Source of the DNA: an uncultured Anaerolineae bacterium
Lineage (GTDB): Bacteria; Chloroflexota; Anaerolineae; Aggregatilineales; Phototrophicaceae
DNA: 64,000 bases
Direction of reading: 5' to 3'
Assembly (NCBI GenBank): GCA_937995825.1
Contig: CALKJO010000009.1
Location: 496,001-560,000 of the forward strand
The notes under the pieces are model-generated. The model did no database searches and was not told the origin of the DNA. It saw only the letters and a list, made by a program, of their open reading frames with translations. Of the stretch, positions 54,562 through 62,774 are shown piece after piece; position 1 is the stretch's first letter; every line of letters begins with the position of its first letter. Position numbers and translations under genes: made by a program.

Positions 54562-55650
54562 TTAATGTCGGCGATTCGCCTCGATGATGCTCATGATCTG
54601 CCTATGTCGGGCGAAGATCACCACTTTGTCCCCGGCTTTGATCACAATCGTGCCGCGCGGATGGACTTCAACACGCCGATCACGCTCGACCAGAACAATA
54701 TCGATATCATTCTCCTCTTGAATGTGATCGATGGTCTTCCCTTCCATGAAGGAGCCCGGTTCGATTATTAAATTGAAGACCGTGTAGGCTTCGTTCTGGA
54801 CAGTCAGCGTCTGGGCGATCTCGACGCCAAAGGCAGCTCCAGCAAAAGCGGGCGCGGCGAGTTCGGAAGCGCTCAGCACCGCTTCCACGCCGACATAACG
54901 CTTGAGCTGATTGGCGAAGCGGCTGTCCCACATGCGCACAATCAAGCGCAGATTGGCATTCAAATCGCGGGCGCGCATGGCGACCGTAACGTTGACATAG
55001 TCGCTCGAAGTGGTGATCACAACCGCCTGCGCGCGTTGCACGCCGGCATTGGTCAGGCTGCTCTCCTCAGTTGCATCGCCCATGATCAGCGGGCATTGCA
55101 GACTGCGCAGTTCAGCAGCAAGCTCCGACGAGAGCGGCTTGCTGTCCAACGTGACGACATCGAAGCCCATCTGACGCAGCGCGCGCACAACGCGCAGCCC
55201 GACATGACCGATCCCAACAACGATAATGTGATCTCGAAATTCAGCAGCCAAAGCCATCTCCCACGCTCTGCGGCGCGCTCCTCGGTCGAAGAAAACGCGC
55301 ACGAAATCCACCAAACCGCGACCTAACACGTAAAACCCAATCGCCGGCATCAGATACCAAAACGCTGTCAGATACGGTTCGTCTGGCACTTTTTCTTCCG
55401 GCACGCCTTGCAGCACCATCAACTGAAGCATCATATAAGGCAGATTGTAATATGGGATACGCTCACCGCGTGAAAACATCAGCAGCTCGCCATAGAGAAG
55501 TCCACCGATGAAAATAGCGACGAAAAAGACGAAGAGTGGACGCCAGAATTCGCGCAGCAGCGCCCGCGTATCGCGGAAAAAAGCGATCAATCTTCGAAAA
55601 CGGCGGCGCAGTCGTACGCGGCGCACGGCTAAAGCAGCAAATGCCCCCAC
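54562..55650 (-). CDS. Two-helix membrane protein with TrkA-N/TrkA-C (RCK) domains
   Basis: 362 residues. Two membrane helices (PLFVFFVAIFIGGLLYGELL at about 38-57 and YLTAFWYLMPAIGFYVLGRG at about 94-113) flank a pore-loop-sized segment, as in MthK-like K+ channels. The expected TVGYG filter is absent; the loop reads YYNLPYMMLQLMVLQGVPEE. RCK domain: IIVVGIGHVGLRVVRALRQM, strand-2 Asp in VVTLDSKPL, GDATEESSLTNAGVQRAQAV; then a TrkA-C domain (~275-360: SFMEGKTIDHIQEENDID, IVIKAGDKVVIFARHRQ). Likely a nucleotide-responsive channel or transporter relative with altered selectivity. Confidence 0.85.
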   Translation of the reverse strand: MGAFAALAVRRVRLRRRFRRLIAFFRDTRALLREFWRPLFVFFVAIFIGGLLYGELLMFSRGERIPYYNLPYMMLQLMVLQGVPEEKVPDEPYLTAFWYLMPAIGFYVLGRGLVDFVRVFFDRGARRRAWEMALAAEFRDHIIVVGIGHVGLRVVRALRQMGFDVVTLDSKPLSSELAAELRSLQCPLIMGDATEESSLTNAGVQRAQAVVITTSSDYVNVTVAMRARDLNANLRLIVRMWDSRFANQLKRYVGVEAVLSASELAAPAFAGAAFGVEIAQTLTVQNEAYTVFNLIIEPGSFMEGKTIDHIQEENDIDIVLVERDRRVEVHPRGTIVIKAGDKVVIFARHRQIMSIIEANRRH

Positions 55651-55792
55651 AATCCCCTCCCTGATTTGCCCGCTAATCTGATTGTACGCAACTTTTCCCA
55701 GTTTGCCGATTTTAGGTCTGCCATCTTGCGGTTCCGCGCGGAAGCGCGGGTAGAGGAAAAATTCGAAACTCGTTAAAATAAAAGTAGGTCAA

Positions 55793-56581
55793 ATGGGTGT
55801 ATCTGTCATGAATGAAACGCCGCTGATTTCGATTATTATTCCCACCTGTAATTATGCCCTGTTCCTGTCCGATGCGCTCGACAGCGTGCTTGCGCAGAAT
55901 TATGCACCGATGGAGATCATCGTGGTCGATGATGGCTCGACCGACGACACCCCCACCGTGATTGGGCGCTATCAGGCGCACCTGGGCGACATGCTGCGCA
56001 GCATCCGCCGCGATACACCCAGCAGCCCCGCCGCCGCCCGCAACGCCGGGCTGGAGATCGCCAGCGGCTCGCTGATCGCCTTTCTCGATGCCGATGACAC
56101 CTGGACGCCGAACTGCCTACAGGATCAGATGCAGATGTTCGCGCTGTTTCCGCAGGTGGGGATCGTCATGGGGACGCTGCGCTTCTGGCGGATGTTCAAT
56201 CCAGCCGAGCCAACGCTGTCTCCGCCAAGCGTGGTGACGCAGCTCGGCACGATGCTGATCAAGCGTGAAGTGATCGACCAGATCGGCGGCTTCGACACCG
56301 ATTTTCGCACCAGCGAGGATATCGACTGGTTTCTGCGTGCGCGCGAAGCGGGCGTGCTGGTCGCGTTGGGCGCGCACATGGTCTTGCAGCACCGCCAGCA
56401 TAACCATAACCTATCGCGGGATCGGTCGGTGGGCGCGCGGCGCTCATTTGCGCTCGCGCTGCAAAAATCGACCGAGCGCCGCCGCCAGCCGGACGGCACG
56501 ATTGCCCCACTGCCCGAATTATTCTATATGGACCCGGTTCTGAAAGCCGCTGGTCAGTATCTCACCGTCGGGCGAGTGTAA
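55793..56581 (+). CDS. Glycosyltransferase family 2
   Basis: 262 residues, GT-A fold. ISIIIPTCNYALFLSDALDS start, IIVVDDGSTDDT (donor Asp pair), AAARNAGLEIASGSLIAFLD, the DXD motif AFLDADDTW (about 99-107), and the acceptor-side SEDIDWFLRAREAG with E-D base. Adds one sugar to a glycan or lipid acceptor. ATG 55793 is only about 14 bases after a TAAAAT box (55774-55779), so the mRNA leader is very short; ATG 55808 is an alternative start. Ends just before the terminator of the convergent glycine operon. Confidence 0.88.
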   Translation: MGVSVMNETPLISIIIPTCNYALFLSDALDSVLAQNYAPMEIIVVDDGSTDDTPTVIGRYQAHLGDMLRSIRRDTPSSPAAARNAGLEIASGSLIAFLDADDTWTPNCLQDQMQMFALFPQVGIVMGTLRFWRMFNPAEPTLSPPSVVTQLGTMLIKREVIDQIGGFDTDFRTSEDIDWFLRAREAGVLVALGAHMVLQHRQHNHNLSRDRSVGARRSFALALQKSTERRRQPDGTIAPLPELFYMDPVLKAAGQYLTVGRV

Positions 56582-56608
56582 AAAAAACCGGGGAGATCCA
56601 TCCCCGGT
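56581..56608 (-). terminator. Intrinsic terminator of the gcv operon
   Basis: On the minus strand: stem ACCGGGGA/TCCCCGGT (56608-56601 with 56594-56587), 6-base loop, then a run of seven T, 18 bases after the gcvPB stop. It also lies after the convergent GT2 gene. Confidence 0.9.
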
Positions 56609-56625
56609 CATGTTGAACCGCGCTT

Positions 56626-58143
56626 TCAATCACCCGCCGCTTGATGCGCCCAATCCGGAACAGGACGACAGCACAAGATCAACTGTTTAGCGGCGCGCAC
56701 CTCATCCACACGCTTGATCGGCATGGTGTGCGGCGCATCGCGAAGCAGCGCTGGATCGCTTCTCGCCTCATCCGCAATTTTGCGCATCGCTTCGATGAAC
56801 GCATCCAGCGTCGCTTTATCCTCCGTCTCCGTCGGCTCGATCAACAGCGCCTCGCGCACGATCAGCGGGAAGTAATTTGTTGGCGGGTGCATCCCGTAGT
56901 CCATCAGCCGCTTGCTGATGTCGAGCGCGTGGACGCCCTCTACGCCTTCAAAGCGCCCTTCAAGGACGAATTCATGCGCGCAGATGCGATCATACGGTAG
57001 GCGATACTGGTCGCGCAGCTTGACGCGGACGTAGTTGGCATTCAGCACTGCATGGCGGCTGACTTCCCGCAGCGATGTGCCATACGCGCGGATATAGGCG
57101 TAGGCACGAACGTGCATCCCGAAGTTGCCCCAGAACGCCTTGAGCCGCCCGATAGACTGCGGCGGCATTCGCAGCCCATACAGAGGCGCATCGTTGAGCG
57201 GATTGACCGCGCCCGCGCCGTTGGCGGAGACGGATGGCGCTTCTTCGACGATCTCGACAATCGGACCCGGCAGGAATGGTTTGAGCGTCTGCGTGCAGGC
57301 GACCGCTCCGCAGCCAGGCCCGCCGCCGCCGTGCGGGGTGGAGAACGTCTTGTGCAGGTTGTAGTGCATCACGTCAAAACCCAACTGACCCGGCTTGACG
57401 ATGCCGAGCAGCGAATTCATATTCGCGCCGTCCATGTACATCAGACCACCGCAGGCATGGACGGCGTGGATGATCTCGATGATCTGCGAGTCGAACAAGC
57501 CCAGTGTGCTGGGGACGGTGATCATCATGCCCGCCACATCATCGCCGCACGCTGCGCGCAGCGCCGCCAGATCGACGTTGCCATTGGCATCCGAAGGCAG
57601 CTCGACCACCTGATAGCCCGCCATCGTGCAGGTTGCCGGGTTCGTGCCGTGCGCGCTGTTCGGGACGAGGATTTTGGTGCGTTTTGTGTCGCCTTTGCTG
57701 AGATGATAGGCGCGGATCATCAGGATGCCGGAAAGCTCACCCTGCGCACCCGCCGCCGGAACCAGCGTTGATGCCGCGAAGCCAGCGATCTCCGCCAGCC
57801 ATTCCTGAAGCTGATACATCAGCGCAAGCGCGCCCTGCACGCCATCCTCATCGGTCAGTGGATGCAGATGAGCGAATCCGGGCAGGCGCGCTGCATCCTC
57901 GTTGACTTTGGGGTTATATTTCATCGTGCAGGAGCCAAGCGGGTAAAAGCCTTTGTCAATGGCGTGGTTCATCTGGCTGAGGTTGACAAAATGCCTGACC
58001 GCTTGCAGCTCGCTGACTTCGGGCAGGTCGAGTTCGCCCCGCAGCAGCTCGTCCGGCAGCGGCGTGATCGGCACATCCGGCTTAGGCAGCCTGACGCCCT
58101 CTCGTCCGGGCGATCCTAGTTGGTAGATCACCGGTTCGGTCAT
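56626..58143 (-). CDS. gcvPB: Glycine dehydrogenase (decarboxylating) subunit 2
   Basis: 505 residues from the ATG at 58143 overlapping the gcvPA stop (ATGA). PLP-bearing half of the split P-protein of the glycine cleavage system: the PLP lysine is in HYNLHKTFSTPHGGGGPG. Other marks: YPLGSCTMKYNPKVNED, PAAGAQGELSGILMIRAYH, PNSAHGTNPATCTMAGY, and C-terminal MHPPTNYFPLIV. Decarboxylates glycine and passes the aminomethyl group to lipoyl GcvH. Last gene of the riboswitch-controlled operon. Confidence 0.96.
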   Translation of the reverse strand: MTEPVIYQLGSPGREGVRLPKPDVPITPLPDELLRGELDLPEVSELQAVRHFVNLSQMNHAIDKGFYPLGSCTMKYNPKVNEDAARLPGFAHLHPLTDEDGVQGALALMYQLQEWLAEIAGFAASTLVPAAGAQGELSGILMIRAYHLSKGDTKRTKILVPNSAHGTNPATCTMAGYQVVELPSDANGNVDLAALRAACGDDVAGMMITVPSTLGLFDSQIIEIIHAVHACGGLMYMDGANMNSLLGIVKPGQLGFDVMHYNLHKTFSTPHGGGGPGCGAVACTQTLKPFLPGPIVEIVEEAPSVSANGAGAVNPLNDAPLYGLRMPPQSIGRLKAFWGNFGMHVRAYAYIRAYGTSLREVSRHAVLNANYVRVKLRDQYRLPYDRICAHEFVLEGRFEGVEGVHALDISKRLMDYGMHPPTNYFPLIVREALLIEPTETEDKATLDAFIEAMRKIADEARSDPALLRDAPHTMPIKRVDEVRAAKQLILCCRPVPDWAHQAAGD

Positions 58144-59474
58144 TTGACGTCCCTCAAGCACTCAACCAGCGAGTCGATCTCATAGCGGGTGTTCATCTCC
58201 GTCACGCACAGCAGCATATGGTTGCTCAGATGCGGATAGTCCTTACCCAGATCGTAGCCGCCGATGATGCCGCGCTCCAGCAGCAGCGCGTTGATCTCCG
58301 CCACCGGACGCGGACAGCGCACCACGAACTCATTGAAGAATGGCTTGCTGCGATCCACGCTGAAGCCGCGCAGCAGGTAAATCTGATCGGCGGCGTAGTG
58401 CGCCTTGTGATAGCAGAGTTCGGCGGCTTTGCGCAGACCGTGCTTGCCCATCAGCGCCAGATAGACCGTCGCCGCCAGCGCCATCAAGCCTTGATTGGTG
58501 CAGATATTGCTGCTCGCCTTGTCGCGCTTGATGTCCTGTTCGCGCGGGCGCAGCGTCATGACATAGGCGCGCTTGCCATCCTGATCGACCGTCTCACCGA
58601 CGATGCGACCGGCGATGCGACGGACGTACTGCTCTCGACAGGCGAAATAGCCGAGGTAAGGTCCGCCGAAGCTGAGCGGAATGCCCAGCGGCTGCCCTTC
58701 GCCAACCACGATGTCCGCGCCCAGCTCACCCGGCGACTTGAACAACGCCAGCGCCAGCGGATTGGCGACAAAAACCAGCAGCGCGCCCACCTGATGAACT
58801 TTCTCCGCCAGACCCGCAAAGCGCTCGATCTGACCGAAGAAATTCGGATAGGCGACCGCCAGCATGGCGGTGTCCTCATCCAGCAGCGCCGCCAGATCAT
58901 CGACCGACGCAGGCGACTGATCGCCGACGAACTGAATCCCCTGCCCCTGATGATACGTCCGCGCGACAGCGCGGTAATCCGGGTGAATCCCTGGGCTGAG
59001 GATGATTTTCTTACGCTTGCGCCGCCCCACATCCAGCGCCACTGTGACCGCCTCCGCCAGGCTGGTTGCGCCGTCATAGTGGCTGGCGTTCGCTGCTTCC
59101 ATGCCGGTCAGCGCGCCGATCATCGACTGAAATTCGAAGATCGCCTGCAATGTCCCCTGGCTCATCTCCGGCTGATACGGGGTGTAAGCGGTGTAAAATT
59201 CGCCGCGCAGCAGGATATGGTTGACCGCGGATGGGATGAAGTGATGATATGCCCCTGCGCCGCGAAAGAGCGCGAAATCGCCCGCGTGATCGTTGGCTTC
59301 AGCGAGCGCTTGCAGTTCCGCCATGACTTCGAGTTCGCCGACTGGCTCAGGCAGGCTCAGGGATGGGAACCGATATGCTGAGGGGACTGCATCGAATAAA
59401 TCCTCAATGGTTGGGACGCCAATTGCTGCCAGCATCTGCTGGCGTTCGGCGTCAGTGTGCGGAATGTAACTCAT
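58140..59474 (-). CDS. gcvPA: Glycine dehydrogenase (decarboxylating) subunit 1
   Basis: 444 residues. Partner half of split P-protein, fold type I without the PLP lysine. SYIPHTDAERQQMLAAIGVP start, LFRGAGAYHHFIPSAVNHIL, FYTAYTPYQPEMSQGTLQAI, EFQSMIGALTGMEAANASHY, GIPLSFGGPYLGYFACREQY, TNQGLMALAATVYLALMGK. Length and motifs are normal. It follows gcvH by 20 bases and couples to gcvPB by ATGA. Confidence 0.96.
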   Translation of the reverse strand: MSYIPHTDAERQQMLAAIGVPTIEDLFDAVPSAYRFPSLSLPEPVGELEVMAELQALAEANDHAGDFALFRGAGAYHHFIPSAVNHILLRGEFYTAYTPYQPEMSQGTLQAIFEFQSMIGALTGMEAANASHYDGATSLAEAVTVALDVGRRKRKKIILSPGIHPDYRAVARTYHQGQGIQFVGDQSPASVDDLAALLDEDTAMLAVAYPNFFGQIERFAGLAEKVHQVGALLVFVANPLALALFKSPGELGADIVVGEGQPLGIPLSFGGPYLGYFACREQYVRRIAGRIVGETVDQDGKRAYVMTLRPREQDIKRDKASSNICTNQGLMALAATVYLALMGKHGLRKAAELCYHKAHYAADQIYLLRGFSVDRSKPFFNEFVVRCPRPVAEINALLLERGIIGGYDLGKDYPHLSNHMLLCVTEMNTRYEIDSLVECLRDVK

Positions 59475-59494
59475 GACACCCTCAATGCTGCGTG

Positions 59495-59884
59495 TTACCG
59501 ATTCTTACAATATTCCTCATAGGCGGCGGCGTCCATCATCGAGTCAGCCGCGCTCGCGTCCGTGATCCTGATCTTGATCATCCAGCCTCTGCCATACGGA
59601 TCGCCGTTGACCAGTTCGGGCGCTTTTTCCAGATCGCTGTTGACGGCGATCACCTCGCCTGCAACTGGAGCTGTCAGATCGGACGCCGCCTTGACCGACT
59701 CAATCGAGCCGAAGCTCTCGCCCGCCGCCAGCGCTCTGCCGACTTCAGGCAGATCGACATAGACGACATCGTTGAGCTGATCCTGCGCAAAGTCGGTGAT
59801 GCCAATTGTGCCGGTCTCGCCTTCAATACGCAGCCATTCATCGGATTTGAGATATTTCAGATCGGACGGGACTTTGAGCGCCAT
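59495..59884 (-). CDS. gcvH: Glycine cleavage system H protein
   Basis: 129 residues, normal size. Lipoyl carrier of the glycine cleavage complex; lipoylated Lys in FGSIESVKAASDLTAPVAGE (about 60-66). ITDFAQDQLNDVVYVDLPEV and NGDPYGRGWMIKI are standard. First gene of the operon; the leader contains the glycine riboswitch and terminator. AAAGGA lies upstream at a loose distance of about 12 bases. Confidence 0.97.
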   Translation of the reverse strand: MALKVPSDLKYLKSDEWLRIEGETGTIGITDFAQDQLNDVVYVDLPEVGRALAAGESFGSIESVKAASDLTAPVAGEVIAVNSDLEKAPELVNGDPYGRGWMIKIRITDASAADSMMDAAAYEEYCKNR

Positions 59885-59924
59885 TATTCGGTCATTCCTT
59901 TCTACACATGGTCAAAATTGCATG

Positions 59925-59957
59925 AAAAAGAGCGCACAGGGGCTAGCTGTGCGCTCT
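59925..59957 (-). terminator. Riboswitch-controlled terminator upstream of gcvH
   Basis: On the minus strand: 11-bp stem AGAGCGCACAG/CTGTGCGCTCT, 7-base loop, then TTTTT, about 40 bases before the gcvH ATG. Its 5' arm can instead pair with CGCTCTG just after the aptamer (60003-60009 with 59952-59958), a 7-bp anti-terminator. Confidence 0.9.
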
Positions 59958-60013
59958 GTGACGATTCTGGTCAGGCAACCAGCCATCAAATGCAATCGCG
60001 TTCAGAGCGTGAC

Positions 60014-60135
60014 TTCCCAGCGCGTCCTTGTGACCTGAGAGTTTCACGATCCAGCTCGCCAGACCGGTCGCTTGCCCCTTCGGCGTCCGATCACAGTCTG
60101 ATCGTCATGCTGTGACCAGCGCTCTCCGCGCGGAA
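60014..60135 (-). ncRNA. Glycine riboswitch, single aptamer
   Basis: Minus-strand leader of gcvH. Hallmark strings in order: GGAGAGCGC at the 5' side, GCCGAAGGGGCAA (60084-60072), and AACTCTCAGGTCACAAGGAC at the 3' side. P1 pairs TTCCGCGC (60135-60128) with GCGC-t-GGGAA (60023-60014). Only one aptamer is present, then a terminator. Glycine binding is expected to favour the anti-terminator and switch on gcvH-gcvPA-gcvPB. Confidence 0.93.
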
Positions 60136-60150
60136 GCTGAGTTCCCTCGT

Positions 60151-60179
60151 ATCTTACCGTGTGACGCTGGTTTTGGCAA
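60151..60179 (-). promoter_or_regulatory. Promoter of the gcv operon, overlapping the wzt-like stop codon
   Basis: Minus strand: -35 TTGCCA (60179-60174), 17-base spacer, -10 TAAGAT (60156-60151). The first three bases of the -10 are the TAA stop of the wzt-like gene. Transcription should begin near 60144, about 9 bases before the aptamer. Confidence 0.75.
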
Positions 60180-61494
60180 CGTCTGGCTCAGCCGAATCCG
60201 CCTCGCCTTCGCGCACCAGTTCCGTCGTCCACTTCAGGCGGGGCGGATGGATCATGCCCTCCGAACGATAGAAGCCGACCAGCAGCTCAGAGTGCTCATG
60301 CTGCACCTTGATCGCAAGCAGGCTGCTGGTCTTGTAGATCATATTGCGGCTGTTCAAGAAAAAGGAGGCGCGGACGTAGTAGATATGCGAGTTAAGCAGT
60401 TCCGGCGGCAGATAGCAGGTGCTGCGAAACAGCCCTACGGGCATCGGACTGCCATGCCAGTTCGGTTCAAACGAGGGGAAGTTGTTGAACACAGTCGCGC
60501 CTTGATCGTTTTCCAGCGTCAAATAGACATCGAGATATTGATCTGGCTTGAGATTCCAGTATTCAAATTCGACAGCCACTGGCGTCTGTGTGGTGATGAC
60601 ATCGTTCGGCGTGCCGCTGACCGGTCGCACCGCGATCCGGCGCAGCCGCACCTGATCATTGCCCGGCGCATCATCGAATGACCAAATGCGCTCACTGCCC
60701 GCCTCCATTGTGCCGCCCAGATACTTCCGGATGACCTGGCTCGGTTCGCCCATCTCAACGATCTGCCCTTGGTGCAGCCAGATGACGCGCTGGCAGAGGC
60801 TCTGCACGGCGCTCAAATTATGGCTGACAAACAGCACCGTCCGCCCTTGATTGGATACGGCGTTCATTTTGCCCATGCATTTGCTCTGAAAACGCGCATC
60901 CCCAACCGCCAGCACCTCATCCACGATCAGGATTTCCGGCTCCAAGTGCGCGGCAACCGCGAAGCCAAGCCGCAGCGTCATGCCGCTGGAATAGTGCTTG
61001 ACCGGCGTATCGATAAATTTCTCGACCTCAGCAAAGTCGACGATCTCATCAAATTTCGCCTCGATTTCGCGGCGGCTCATCCCTAAAATTGCCGCATTCA
61101 GGAAGATATTTTCGCGCCCAGTCAGCTCAGGGTGAAACCCCGTCCCGACTTCCAGCAGCGCGCCAACGCGCCCGTAGATAACGGCGTAACCCTCGGTCGG
61201 CTCGGTGATGCGGGAGAGAATCTTGAGCAGCGTGCTTTTGCCCGCCCCATTATGCCCGATAAAGCCGACGCTTTCGCCTTTTTTGATCTCAAAGGAAATT
61301 CCACGCAGCGCCCAGATTGTCTCGGTCAGGTCGGCAGCGCCGTATGCCTGCCCGCGCAGCAGCCGTGCGGCGCGGCGAAAAGGGGTCGTGAACATTTCGC
61401 TCAGCGTATCTCGAAAGGTATAGTAACGTGCGGACTGCGCGCCAATGCGGTATTGTTTACCCAATCCATCTACACGAATGGCGACATCGGTCAT
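60154..61494 (-). CDS. wzt: Polysaccharide ABC exporter ATPase with C-terminal carbohydrate-binding domain (Wzt-like)
   Basis: 446 residues. ABC domain ~1-250: WALRGISFEIKKGESVGFIG, Walker A GHNGAGKSTLL, GVGTGFHPELTGRENIFLNA-type segment LEVGTGFHPELTGREN, signature YSSGMTLRLGFAVA, Walker B ILIVDEVLAVGD, H-loop VLFVSHNL. Residues ~275-430 form a Wzt_C-like beta-sandwich that recognises the glycan cap (VAVEFEYWNLKPDQYLDVYL, YLPPELLNSHIYYVRASFFL). Exports undecaprenyl-linked polysaccharide. The permease (Wzm/TagG) is not in the window. The divergent gene is a GT4 glycosyltransferase, fitting a glycan locus. Confidence 0.92.
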   Translation of the reverse strand: MTDVAIRVDGLGKQYRIGAQSARYYTFRDTLSEMFTTPFRRAARLLRGQAYGAADLTETIWALRGISFEIKKGESVGFIGHNGAGKSTLLKILSRITEPTEGYAVIYGRVGALLEVGTGFHPELTGRENIFLNAAILGMSRREIEAKFDEIVDFAEVEKFIDTPVKHYSSGMTLRLGFAVAAHLEPEILIVDEVLAVGDARFQSKCMGKMNAVSNQGRTVLFVSHNLSAVQSLCQRVIWLHQGQIVEMGEPSQVIRKYLGGTMEAGSERIWSFDDAPGNDQVRLRRIAVRPVSGTPNDVITTQTPVAVEFEYWNLKPDQYLDVYLTLENDQGATVFNNFPSFEPNWHGSPMPVGLFRSTCYLPPELLNSHIYYVRASFFLNSRNMIYKTSSLLAIKVQHEHSELLVGFYRSEGMIHPPRLKWTTELVREGEADSAEPDVAKTSVTR

Positions 61495-61545
61495 AATGGT
61501 TTTGATCGCGCTCCCAAGATTGGCGAAACAGGCGGTGGTATGCGG

Positions 61546-61574
61546 TTGGTGCAGTTCATCTCAACTGACATTAT
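61546..61574 (+). promoter_or_regulatory. Candidate promoter of the GT4 gene
   Basis: TTGGTG at 61546-61551, 17 bases, CATTAT at 61569-61574 in the divergent gap. AAGGA at 61617-61621 lies 7 bases before the ATG. Moderate match only. Confidence 0.4.
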
Positions 61575-61628
61575 ACGCTGACGCAGCCGAAAAGCAAACG
61601 GAGCGCGCCGGTACTTAAGGACAACTGC

Positions 61629-62774
61629 ATGAAGATCGCAATCGTCAGCAGTCGCGGCGGTGGACTCGACACGTATGCCTTAGAAGCTGGTCACTGGCTG
61701 ACTCGGCACGGTCACACTGTACATTTGATCTACATGGGCGAACAGACTCCGCCCCCACTGCCCGAACGCTATGCGGCGCTGCATGTACACGCTGCGCGCC
61801 CACGAAAATATCTGTATTACCTGTCGCGGCTGCGGCTGCCGTATGCCAGCATCATCGCCCAGTATGAGCGGACGCGGGCGGTCGCGCAGGTCGCGAGCGC
61901 GATTCGATCCGCCAATGGGCTGGATTTCGTGGAAATCCCGGAGGGATACGCCGGCGCGCGGCTGATGGGCGGCATCCCATTCATCGTCCGGCTGCAGGGG
62001 GCGGAGTGGGCGATCCGGCGCTACTGCGAAGACGGAACGTATCCACGCATCATCGAATCGCTGCAGGGGCGGATGATGCTGGCAGCACAGCAGCGGCACA
62101 GCGTGAGCATGGCATACGCCACCTTCATCGCCGGCGCGTGCCGCGTGCCGCCGCGTCTGATCGACCTCATCCGCTACCCGATTGACTTCGCGCAGTTCCC
62201 ACAGCGCGAACCGCCGCCGAACGGTCCGCCGTATCACCTGGCGACTGTCGGTCGGCTGGAGCGGCGTAAAGGCGTGCATACGCTGATCGCGGCGCTGCCG
62301 AAGGTCTGGGCTGCTGAGCCGGAGACTTACGTCCATTTTTTCGGCAAGGACGGGTCATTCGGGCGTCCCCAGATCGACGCGGCGCTCCCGCCCGATGTCC
62401 AGCGGGGCAGATTGATCTTCCCCGGCTTCGTCTCGCGCCAACAGTTGATCGATCAGCTCTACCGGACGCATGTCTATGTCGGACCGACGCGCTTTGAGAC
62501 CAGCGGGCTGCATTTACAGGAAGCGATGAGCGCCGGACGCCCCGTGATCGCAACGCAGGTCAGTGCGCTGCCCGAATTCATCCGCCATCAGGAAACAGGC
62601 TGGCTCGTGCCGCTCGATGATGCAGACGCGCTTGCGGACGCCATCATCCACGCCCTGCGCCACCCGGAGGAGCGCGAAGCCTACGGCAAAGCAGGGCGCG
62701 AGCTGGCGCGGCGGATGTTCGACATCGACACCGTGATGCCGCAGCAGCTCGCGCTCTATGGACGCGACTTCTAA
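61629..62774 (+). CDS. Glycosyltransferase family 4
   Basis: 381 residues, GT-B fold. N-terminal acceptor domain with SSRGGGLDTYALEAGHWLTR, C-terminal donor domain: ATVGRLERRKGVHTLIAALP (about 199-218), FPGFVSRQQLIDQLYRTHVY, and the E-x7-E site FETSGLHLQEAMSAGRPVIA that holds the nucleotide-sugar. Transfers a sugar with retention to a surface glycan. Divergent from the Wzt-like ATPase, convergent with and overlapping gcvT's 3' end by 4 bases. Confidence 0.92.
   Translation: MKIAIVSSRGGGLDTYALEAGHWLTRHGHTVHLIYMGEQTPPPLPERYAALHVHAARPRKYLYYLSRLRLPYASIIAQYERTRAVAQVASAIRSANGLDFVEIPEGYAGARLMGGIPFIVRLQGAEWAIRRYCEDGTYPRIIESLQGRMMLAAQQRHSVSMAYATFIAGACRVPPRLIDLIRYPIDFAQFPQREPPPNGPPYHLATVGRLERRKGVHTLIAALPKVWAAEPETYVHFFGKDGSFGRPQIDAALPPDVQRGRLIFPGFVSRQQLIDQLYRTHVYVGPTRFETSGLHLQEAMSAGRPVIATQVSALPEFIRHQETGWLVPLDDADALADAIIHALRHPEEREAYGKAGRELARRMFDIDTVMPQQLALYGRDF

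Noticed and set aside
58144..58161. Longer start of GcvPB
   Set aside because: The six extra codons lie inside gcvPA; the ATGA overlap at 58143 is the natural coupled start.
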